64,000 bases of DNA from Hepsetus odoe (taxonomy: Eukaryota; Chordata; Actinopteri; Characiformes; Hepsetidae). Position numbers and translations under genes: made by a program. The notes below the pieces were generated by a model. It did not search any database. It was not told the origin of the DNA and saw only the letters and a list, made by a program, of their open reading frames with translations. The DNA is taken from positions 8,931,062-8,995,061 of the forward strand of contig CM029384.1 of NCBI GenBank assembly GCA_017165825.1, read 5' to 3'. Positions 47,841-58,600 of this stretch are shown one piece after another. Numbering within the stretch: position 1 is the stretch's first letter; every line of letters starts with the position of its first letter.

Positions 47841-48954
47841 ATAAGGAGCTTAGGTTAAGGCATTAAGGTGGTGACATTCATTTAGCTGTTAATACATGAG
47901 GAACATCTAGCCTACTTGTCATTTTTAATAGGCTTCATTTTGAACGTTATGAATAATTTTACATATTACATGTATAACTTTGACTTTCAACATTACTCTT
48001 TAAAGCTTTAGAGATCAAGCACATTTTTTTTTACTGCTGCCCTTTTGTTTTCCTAATGACAGTTATACAGTATGTTCAGTTGAAGACTATGCAGACCTGC
48101 AACCATAAAGTGCTCTTTTGCGCAGAACAAATGTGCAGTGCACTTGCTGTGAAATTACAGTTTTTATTAAAAACATCCATGTTCATATCAGAAAGCCTGC
48201 CTTGTAAAGAAAGGATGACAAATACCAAATGTGAGTCGGGGTGACTGTAGATAATAAACTGATAAATAATAAACTGATTTGGCATAAAAGTCTGTTATGA
48301 AGCAAGTTACTTATGAGTGCAAGTTGAAGGGAAATGTTACATTTACTCATTGAACAGACACAAAGTGACTTACAAGTGAGGAATTACATTCAAACTACAA
48401 TGCAGTAAAAGCTAAGGACTAAGCAATAAGTACTGAACAGTTTAAACTACTGCGCATTAGTTGAACAGGTGAAGTGGTGAGTAAGTGCGAGGTAGGCGTG
48501 TTAGAGTTAGAGGTGTTAGAAGAGAAGAAGGAAGTGTTCTTGGAAGAGATGGGACTTCAAGAGCTTCTGAAATGTCCTGAAATGCGAAGCCCTGAAACTG
48601 GCATATGAAATGGTGACCCTGTGATTTTTTAAAGCGTGGACAGTCCACAAATCAAAAAGAAAAGTACCAGAAATACATACATTAGGTTACATTTCTCTCC
48701 TTTACAGAGGTCTCCAAAGGCTCACACCAAGCTGAATTGCAGGACTTCCCTGCACCTCATGTTTTTAAAAAACAAAAAACAAACTCATGCTGAAAAATTC
48801 TGTGGTGTGTTGGATTAGATGGGATTACTCAGTCATAGATACCTCAACATGGTCTAATCCTTGTAGGAATTATTACAGTTTATAAGATTAAGGAAGTACC
48901 AGTAAATGGTAACAGTTGGATGCACTTTCAATTGGGCATTAAAATAGATGAGAG

Positions 48955-49015
<61 letters not shown>
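48955..49015. repeat. (GA)n microsatellite
   Basis: About 28 GA units after a GAGAGAGCG start. Confidence 0.95.
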
Positions 49016-49019
<4 letters not shown>

Positions 49020-50057
49020 TGTCCTCATTTCATGTAAAGTAGGTCTACATTGTGACCTAAAACATGAATTGTGCGTAACATGACTATCTTACAACTGACA
49101 CACTTCAAGTCCCATTGCAATTTCAACACATCTGACCTTGTTTATTTATAGTCAGTGACTCTTATTTTGTGATATGTTAACAAAGAAAAACCATCAGAAG
49201 TGAACCTTGAATTTGACTAAAATCGGAGCAAACTAACATCAATCAATTTGATCATATTGGATATATTTTTTCAGAGATGCTGTTACAAAAAAATGAATAC
49301 ACATTTTCTGAATTCCAGTATTATAAATTCATTTTCTCAACCTTTGCTTTAATGCTGCTAAATATATTGATGTATTGTTGTGATCCTTACCATTGTGTAT
49401 AAAGTGCATATCTGGTCCTCTAAGGCCAGTCACTTTTATATTTTATTTACACTTGGGTAATGGATAAAACTCAAGGTTGAGATTTGTAATGCTGTTGACT
49501 TACCACTTATCTCAGTCAAAATAACTGGCTAAGTGTAGTTCATAAGAAAAAACATCTCTGAATCAGATGTTACAGAGTTGGTGTTCTGCAGCCTACACAC
49601 ATGGTGCATTCTGTACACACTATAATGCTGTTTTGTAACAGGCAGTGTCTAGAGATATTACCTCCCACACCCTCTTCCCAAATGAACCAGTGGGCAAAAG
49701 CTGAACTTGAATGATTTAACCCTTTAAATTGTTAGAGCCTGCAGATGGGTGCACACTTTCACTCTCATAACTACATTGCTTATATATCAGTCTCATAGTA
49801 GTTATTAAATAATTCTCAGTAATTCATAGTTTGTAGTTAAATGTATTACTGAAATGTATTTTTAACTAAGTGTTAATAATGGAAAAATACATTACATCAA
49901 TTTAATAGGTGGCCTAAACTGAACCTGGACTTAAGATCACTTTTTGGGACTTTCAGTTTTATTTTGTTGCATCCTGAATAAAACCCTTAAAGATGCTCTT
50001 GGATAAATTGTCACCTTTCAGAATAGCAGCTTAAATGATACTCAAATATGAAAGTGA

Positions 50058-50258
50058 CTACCCTTGTCATTGTGAAACGCAGCACAGCACAACACAACGA
50101 AATTCAACCACTGCGTTTCACCCATACACACACATGCAGCGGGGGCAGCTATTGAAAGCGCCAGGGTAGCAGTGATGGGGACGGTACCTTGCTCAAGGGT
50201 ACCTCAGGTGAGGGAATCGAACCCACATCACCCAAAGCACTAGGCCACCACTGTCTAG
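50058..50258 (-). mobile_element. tRNA-derived SINE
   Basis: Minus-strand copy: GGTGGCCTAGTGCTTTGGGT head, GTGGGTTCGATTCCC B box, ACCTGAGGTACCCTTGAGC, CGTCCCCATCACTGCTAC, TGCATGTGTGTGTATGGG, and TTCACAATGACAAGGGTAG at the 3' end. Confidence 0.85.
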
Positions 50259-50281
50259 ATATGCAGCTTAAATGATGTAAA

Positions 50282-50325
50282 TGATGGATGGATGGAAGGT
50301 TGGATGGATGGATGGATGGATTGAT
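50282..50325. repeat. (GGAT)n microsatellite
   Basis: About ten GGAT units with two interruptions. Confidence 0.9.
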
Positions 50326-51169
50326 GGAGAAAATGGGTAGTTTGCCTACATAAACCCTATTTAGACTCCATATATGAAGAGAAAAGCCCTTTCCCTCAGG
50401 AGAGTGAATGCGGTGTATTTATGTGTGAGTATGTGATTGGACATTAGGGTATATTGTCACTATTTGTACAGAGCACAACAATGCAATAAACTTAAAATCA
50501 ATTCAGCGTAAAGATGAATATAATTAGCACCTTGGAAAGAACAGCATAATCTGCTTCGGTGTAAGTCTGTTAGCAGGATAGGATTTCATGGCCAAGCTTT
50601 AACACCTTCTTTAAGATGGAGAGATTTTGAGGAGAGAAAGAAAGTAAGATGAGCACTGTAAATGGCTAAAAGGAGAGACACAGATTGCATGAGAGAGAAA
50701 CCAAAGAGACACCATTACAGACTGACACAGAAACAAACAAAGATACCTTTGGCTCAGTCAGACTGCCTGTTAAGTGGAGCTTTTTTCCTTGCTTGCTTTT
50801 TGAAATACATGTACTCTTTATCATGATGAAATCTTTGGTCTAATCCAAAGGCGCACAGACACACACTGTCAGCCTCACAGGATGCAGTAGGTTAAATATA
50901 GAGGCAAAGAGGGAGAGAGAGAGACCACATTAGAGCGGGTTAAGAACTACAACACAGATATATAGCAGGTGTCTGGGGGTAGTGACTTATTCTGCTTATT
51001 GGATTGTGTGGTCTGCCTGAGGCCTAAACCTGCTCATCCCCAAAGGCGTATAACTTTAATGTCTTTGTGCAGCAGGGGAGGATTGAAGTGTGGTGCTAAA
51101 GTATAATCCAGCAAAGTCATTTCCTTTCGCAAGGGCTCCTGTCACATGTTGAAGCATTGGAGCTGGATG

Positions 51170-51470
51170 TATGTAAAAGGTTTAAACTTTATTAAACAAA
51201 AGCAAAACAAGAAAAACTGAACATAAAACAATGAACAGGTAAATACTGATAACCACCACGGGATAAGCACTGTATGAAACACTCACAGAGCTATTTATAC
51301 AAGACACAAGGCTAGAAACACATGTAGCTACACTACATGCAGGTGGACACATAAACAAGGAGGCTAAGACAGAGACAAAGGATCACAACAGGAATAAAAG
51401 CACATAGTAACCAAAGCACATGGGCAAGGGAAACATGAACGCAAGGGCACAAGGACAAGATGAGGAAAAA
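51170..51470. repeat. Possible interspersed repeat, unclassified
   Basis: A-rich sequence with recurring AACAGG, ACAAGG and ACACATG phrases. It resembles a repeat I have seen in other fish genomes (the minus strand of an LTR-like element). No coding capacity or termini were found, so the assignment is weak. Confidence 0.3.
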
Positions 51471-53099
51471 TACTGAAGTTCCATGAATCTTCATTTAATA
51501 TCGAGTACAGTTGCAAGTGTAAACTGTATATAGATACATGTTCTCTAATTTTATCAGGCATACCTACCATACCTATACATTTTTGTACAAAAAAGTAAAG
51601 ACATGATTCTTAAGCACTTTAGTCTGTTCATTGTGGCCTGCAATGTACCTTCTTGCTTTTCAGACAACATTTAAAATAACATTTTAAATTAATCTGACCA
51701 GCAGGTGATAACAATCACAATAAACGTTTGCAAAAGAAATTCCAATGATGATAAAAATGAAGTAACAGACTGAGGTATGAGATGTGTTGGGTATCATTCT
51801 TGTTGTAAAGTAAAATGGTAAGCTGTAGTGAAAAAAATAGCATTCTAATTTTAAACATTTATAAATGTTAAATGTCACCACACTTGTGACTGACTGTAGT
51901 TGCCTAAATTAAATTGCCTAATTAATAAGCAACCAGTGATCAGGTTATTGCATTTTGCTTTCCAAACATTGACATGGCCCATGGATGTCAAATGGCCAAT
52001 GTCATTACACCTGCACATCCTGACATCAATTCTTAAAAAAAAGGAATAGACTTGCTGAGATTGCAGTCTTCAGCACCCTATAGGACATGAAAACATTTGT
52101 GTTCTTTTTTCTATGGGCTTAATGTCAGTCTACTGCTTGTTCTTAAGTAGTTGTTTACAACTTTTATTTATGTATCACTATAACAATCAACTCCAACTTT
52201 AGAGAAAGGGAGGAAATAAATAAGCAGCATGTTTCAAGGTGTCAGAGGTCCTTAAATGAGTGACATGCTTCTAACATGCTTGCCTTTGCTGCAATGAGTC
52301 AAGAAAGAGGGTATAGTTGCTAGGTAACACAGACAGCTCCCAGAAAAAAAAATCATTAGACCCTGTGCATTTATGTGTGTTTCTTGCATTGTTTGATGGC
52401 CAAGGCCATGAAAGAAGGGAACGACTTAAGAAGACTGAAATCAATTTTTTATCATAATTCTCAAATAACTCAACATTTTTCACATTTGGTCTTCCATTCA
52501 GGTAAACACAGCAACAGAATGCAAGACATGGCCAGAAATACAGAAAAATGTATAAAAGTAAACAAATTTGAAAACAGAAATAGAAAAATCCAGCAAAAGA
52601 GAAAGCTTCATTTCAAACATATTCTTGCTAATAAAGGTTCCAAAGCGACCCAGTGAACAAAAGAGTTTTTTTTTTTTTTTTAACAGGGGCTATTATTTGT
52701 ATACACACCAAGAATATGACAGCACAGTGACCACAGAGGTGCAAACGCTGCACAAACAACAGGCATCACATTAATAACGGCAAGTGTGCTGCACATCAAT
52801 GAATTCCAGAGAAGAGGATCAAAGAAGAAACTGGACAGAATAAAGGATTTAGCAATTGATCAAATCCATCCCAGGACGTTTCAGATCAAATTCAGCCGTC
52901 AAATTCTGTCCTCATGCTGTACTGTGGCATGCTCCCGCTATTTTCATATTCTCACAAAAAATGTGCTACGCAGTATCTTCTTGGTGTTTTTGTGATTAAA
53001 TACCAAAGTTGTGGCCATTGCTGGTGCAAGTCCTTTTCTCACTGGTCTCTGTGGTTAATATTTTGACTTTATAATGGTGCTTGAGGACAGTATCCTCTA

Positions 53100-53240
53100 T
53101 ACAACACTCTCATCAGTGCAGAGCTCTTCAGATAATACATTATACACTTTTTGTAGCATTCTGTACAATTTCTGTAGCACAAATTCTGTAAAGCTGCTTT
53201 GCGACAAATTCAATTGTAAAAAGCGCTATAAATAATGTTG
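53100..53240 (+). repeat. 3' end of a fish interspersed repeat
   Basis: The stretch ending TGTAAAGCTGCTTTGCGACA, ATTCAATTGTAAAAAGCGC, TATAAATAATGTTGACTTGA is very like a widespread fish repeat tail that ends in short tandem repeats. Family not determined. Confidence 0.5.
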
Positions 53241-54063
53241 ACTTGACTTTATTTGCAATATAATGTATATTTTATGATACACCTTATATCTGATTTCACA
53301 GTCTTGAGTTGAACACCCCCCTAGAGCTCAAGAAAACAATATTGAAAAAGCTATTTATATGGGCAGTAAGTGTTTATTGTGCAAAAAAAAATCTTATTAG
53401 AATAAATACCATTCAAACAACATAGTAAGTGTGTTACTACTCCCAGGTCTGTTCTAGAGGCAGCAAAGCACATAATCTATAGTAAGCAATAGTAGCTATA
53501 TTGGCGAGTCTGTAATTCATTATGTCAATTTAGGACTACTGGTTGTGGAATCTAATAAATAACATAATTGGCTGGGGGTATGCTGGAACCAAACTTTGTT
53601 CTTCTAAGTGGCTTAAAATGTATTAAGAATTTTTTTGAAACGCTTGTTTTATTTAAAGAAATGTATTAATAGGCCCAAAAGGCCCATATTATGACTTTTC
53701 AGTGTTGTGATGAAAATGAGAATGATGTAGTTATAAATGCACCATTTACTATCCAGTTCAAACAATCCATATCAGGAAACTGCTGTGACTATGCTCTCGA
53801 CTGTTTTCATTATAGTACCATTTCTCTCCAGACTGCATTTCTGAATGAAGCACAAAACAGGGTTGCCAATCAAAAAATTACATATAGTACTTTTAAATGT
53901 AACATAGTAAAAAAAGCAAAGGATTAAAGAGAGTCTGGAAAATGATCATATGAAAGAATTAAGATTTTTGCTGAATAAAAGCATATATGTTATAAGCAGC
54001 TTAAAATACAAGATGAATGTTGGATATGAGCCTTGGATATGAAACAATTACTGCCCAGATAAA

Positions 54064-54310
54064 CATTGATCAGCCTCAACATTAAAACCACCTGCTTAAT
54101 ATTTTGCAGGTTTTGCTCATCAAAACAGCTCTGACCTAGATATGACTGAATTTAGATCTGTGGAATTTGCAGGCTAAATCAACAGCTTGCTCCACAGTCC
54201 TGAACAATTTTTGCAGTGTGGCAGGTCCCATTATCCTGCTGAAAGAGGCCACTGCCATTAGGGAATACTGTGAGCTTGGTCTGCAACAATGTTTAGGTAG
54301 GTGGTTAAAA
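54064..54310 (-). mobile_element. Tc1-like transposon remnant (terminal part)
   Basis: Left border TTGATCAGCCTCAACATTAA, AACCACCTGC is the terminal repeat of a common fish Tc1-like family. Read on the minus strand, the interior gives degraded transposase C-terminal sequence around 54200-54300, with phrases such as CTTTCAGCAGGATAATGGGA and CACACTGCAAAAATTGTTCA. Only the last quarter of the element survives. Confidence 0.75.
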
Positions 54311-55666
54311 TAAATTCCACATATACATTATGTGGAATTTAATTCCACAGTAAATTCCAGTAGTCTTTTCTCCACACACACAACAAAGAGCCTGTTTTTT
54401 TTAGAGATGCTCTGATTCTTTGATGCTCATGGGCAGATATCACATTAACGAGATAATCATTTCGCCTTTTCATATATATTTGTTTCAACTTTTAGTGGCT
54501 TTAAAGTTGCGTTTGACGAGTGTATAGTTTAAACAATTTGTTTAGGTGTTACATACTACATTCACATTACCAGACTGACATGGCACAGATTTTTACCTTA
54601 AAGTGACTCAGATTTTACTTCAGTGTTACACAGATGTGAACCATCAAGACAGAAAGATCAGATCTTAGCCAAAGATTGGCCTTGGGCAGTAAGACTTATA
54701 GATTATGAACATAGCCTCTTTTGCTCAGTACTGTATCTGTAATGTATTCACTAAAAATATAAATTACAAAAATTAACTATAATGCAGAAGTGAAACACAC
54801 TTCTTGGGCATGTGGAATGTATCAGTAGGTTTTGTTTATTAGGCCAGATTGTAAAAAATGTTAGACCTTAAAAATGTTTAAAGAGAATTGTGAATATTTC
54901 TGGATTCTAAAAATACTACTCATTCTACACAGCTGAAAGACTGATGACATCAGGTTCCAGTAACATTAATTCAATGATTTGTGTTTTTTCAGTATGCATA
55001 GTATTGCTCATTTATATCTTAACCCATAAATGCAACTGAAGGGGATTATGAATCATAATGTAAAATAAAGACTCCCTCCTCTGCTTACATGAAGAAATGG
55101 TTCATCTCTCACCAATCACTACCCATATCTGATTAGACTTTTAAGAACCTTTTTTCTCTTTAACATTGTTGTAGAAACAAAGAGACATAAAAAATTACAA
55201 AAAGATAAATTACAAAACAAGGAGAACAGAAATACACAGGCTGATATAAGAAATGTCGTACCCATGATCAAAGTTAAAAGGGGAAAAACACACTATGTAG
55301 CACTGCCATGGAATACTCCCCTATGAATTCTCTGTTAAACGTAAGCTGTCTGGACACTGCATCAAAGCCAACATCACCTTCAAAGCTAAAGCCACTCTCC
55401 TTTTTCTAGTACATGGCACAGAATGCCGTTCAAAATAAGAAAATGCTTCTGTCAAGCAAATAATACGCCAGAATTTTCCTTACATTTGACTTCAGGCAAA
55501 TGTTTTAAACAGCCATTCAACACAGGGATTCCAAAGCACTCTCAAACTTCATAGAAATACAGAAGTAATAGCCAATGAGTACAGTGTCTCAGCTGAATAA
55601 TCTTTTCTTTCACATAACCTAGGTATGGGCATCTCACCCAACCTTGTGAGTCTTCCTGCTGACCGC

Positions 55667-58600
55667 TCACTGCCTGACGCTAGGATGATGGCTGCAGTGT
55701 TCAGCTGGCTCCTTGATAACCCCTCCAAACGCTTCCACCTCGCGGCTATTCCAGGGGACAACATTACCCATCATGCCAGTGCTACAGTGGGCGAGGGCGT
55801 TGAGCTCAGCATGAGTAAGCACTCGGTCCCAAAGGTTAAACTGAGAGAGGTCTCCTACCAAAGCCCGTGAGGCCACAAAGCGAAGCCCACCCATCGAACT
55901 CTGGAGGAGAGAAAACAGGATTCAATTATATTTAAAAATCTGCAACATTTCACTGCTCTGCTTAAGTGTTTGGCCAAAAATCAATTATATAAAGCAATAT
56001 TTTGGATAAAAATCCATAAAATAAAAAAAAAATTGAAAAAATTTCAGGCTACATGACAGCCGTGACTTTCTGTTTCCAGCCCTGTATCATGTAACAGCAA
56101 GTCAAACAGTGTCAGAAACAACATCAGTAGGCCTAACAGATATTACATTTAGATATTATAACAATATGGGTCGGGAAAAATGTGTGATGGCGAGTGTGTG
56201 ACAACCTGGCATGTAGTTGGTCAAATTATAACCATGACAGAAAGTAGAGGGAAGGTCACTGTAGAGGAAAGCATGTAGAACCCAAGGAAGAAAAGCAATG
56301 ACAAGAACTACAAATGACTCCTGGAAATCCTGGTAATAATATCTTTCAAAACATTTGATAGGAGTTATTTTGCTGGATTTCAGGGAATCTTCTTATTTCC
56401 CACCATGTGACATCATCCTATAAGGCAGTGGCAATTAAAGCTTAGGCTAAAAAGCACAACCCTAGTAAAAGCAGGAAAACAGCGCCGCTGAAAGCACCAA
56501 GGCAAGTATTTAATGAAAGCATGAGAAAAAAGGAGTTTAATGAGGGAGGGATAAAGATAAGAAGACACATGCACAAGGGAGGAATGTGTGGATAGAGGAC
56601 TGTAGAGAGTTAATCAAGTTTTCAAAAGCCCAGAGGTATTTCAAATTCCAGTTTTTTTTCCAGTTTGTTTTTTTTCATTGCTAGAGCAGAAGAACAGCAT
56701 TTGAACAACTGCCACACTAGATGACTAACTGCACTCAGTAACTGAGAGAAAAAAAAAACAATAAAAATGTGGATCTTATTCGTATTGTGTAAATTCTGAA
56801 TAAATAGTTCATCTATTGGGAATGATCTTAAAATAAGGGAAATATACAAACTATACAGCTGCATTTGGAATTTCTGTATTAAGACATTATATACATTAAT
56901 ATATTATCACTTCTTTCTTTTTCTTTCAGCTGCTCCCAGGGGTTGGGGTTCACCACAGTGGATCAACCGTCTCCATTTCTTCCTGTCCTCTGCATCTTCC
57001 TGCTTCAAACCAACCACCTGCATGTCCTCTTTCACCAAATCTATAAACCTCCTCTTTGGTCTTCCTCATCACTATTAAAAGAAAACTGTCCCCTTTCAAT
57101 TGTATAAAACCTTCAATAGGGTCAATAGGGTGTGGGTGGAAGTTGGGCTACTGTTGGCCGTTGGCCAAGCATTTCCAGAGAAGGAAAGGGTAATAAAGTG
57201 TAAATGATTGTAATAAATTTGAATGTTGAAAGCATGACTGCTAAAGGTATGCAGAGGTGGCAATGTTAAAAATGCCTAGAGTGACAAGGTGTTGCGTTGT
57301 GAGAGACAAGGATAGACAGGATAAGGAATGAGTTTATTAGAGGGTTAACTCAGGTTGGATGATTTGGAGTCAGAGAGGTGAAGGAAAGAATGAGGAAGAT
57401 GCAGAGGACCAGAAGTAAATGGAGATGGATGATCTGCTGTGGCGACCCCTGATGAGAGCAGCTGAAAAGACAACACGTAGATGTGCATGTGGCCATTCCA
57501 ACGATATAAAAAAATTTAAAATTTGAGATTTTAGGATATCAAATGTATTTTTGTTGGAATATATAACGAGTATAAATATGTGTATCATACATCTATTTTG
57601 GACTGAAGTCTGCATGCAGGGAGGAAGTGCAGCCAATTAAACATTTATGAGCTCCATGCTGAAAATCTGGTCAGTTGGAGCCCAATCCAGAATATGACTC
57701 ACCTGTTCCTGGCCCAGGACGAGTGTTCCTCCAGGCCGGATGGAATGTCGGGTTGCCAGGTCCTTTCCCTCACCTTTCAGCTTGCCTCCCAGATAGGCGT
57801 GCCACACTCCAGTTCTTCTGTTCCAACTGACACACACGTGCTGCCATGCACCCACAGTCAGGTTCAGAGTGAACTGTGCCACCTACAGGATTGAGGAACA
57901 AAACTGCTTCAATGAAATGTAAAATATTTCACTGGCATAGTGTTTCTGTGAGATCGCTTCATGGGGTGCATCCCAACGGCTGCATAAACGCTTGCATATT
58001 AAACTATCGTAACCAGAGCCTATGAGCAGGATACTGAATCACATTAATATAAAATCTCATGAGAGCCCATTATGTTGCTATTTTGAAGAGACAAAGCCTC
58101 AGGGATGCACTTTCCACTGGAGTCCTGTCAGCACCCTGCCGAAATGCAACTACCATTTTAAAGTGTAACAAGAAAGTCAAAAATCCAGCAGAAGCATGTT
58201 CAACACCAATATGGAGAAAACTGAGTTTTCTATATGCATAGTTTCACTCTCTACAGTCTATTTTGTGGTCTATAAATCCAAAACTAATACTAAACCGTAA
58301 ATCTAAAACATTTAAAATTAATGAATTGTATGATGTACATAAATGAAAACTTTATATGTATGTTCCGCACCACAGCATACCGCAAAGTAACCTGACCCCC
58401 CGCTGTAGTAGTCACAGCCTTGAACGGTTTTCATGTATATCACACATGCGCTTGCACCACTTCTTGAGTTTATTGTAAAGGCTGACTCATCTGAATGCAT
58501 CACTCTTTTCATACAACTGCAACTGTTTGTGGATGACCATCACATGACACAGCACTGAAAGGTACTGTACCTCATTATTGATGATGAACTCAATAGGACC

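Noticed and set aside
55625..55870. Plus-strand 81-codon frame over the last nptxr exon
   Set aside because: Antisense shadow of the pentraxin exon.
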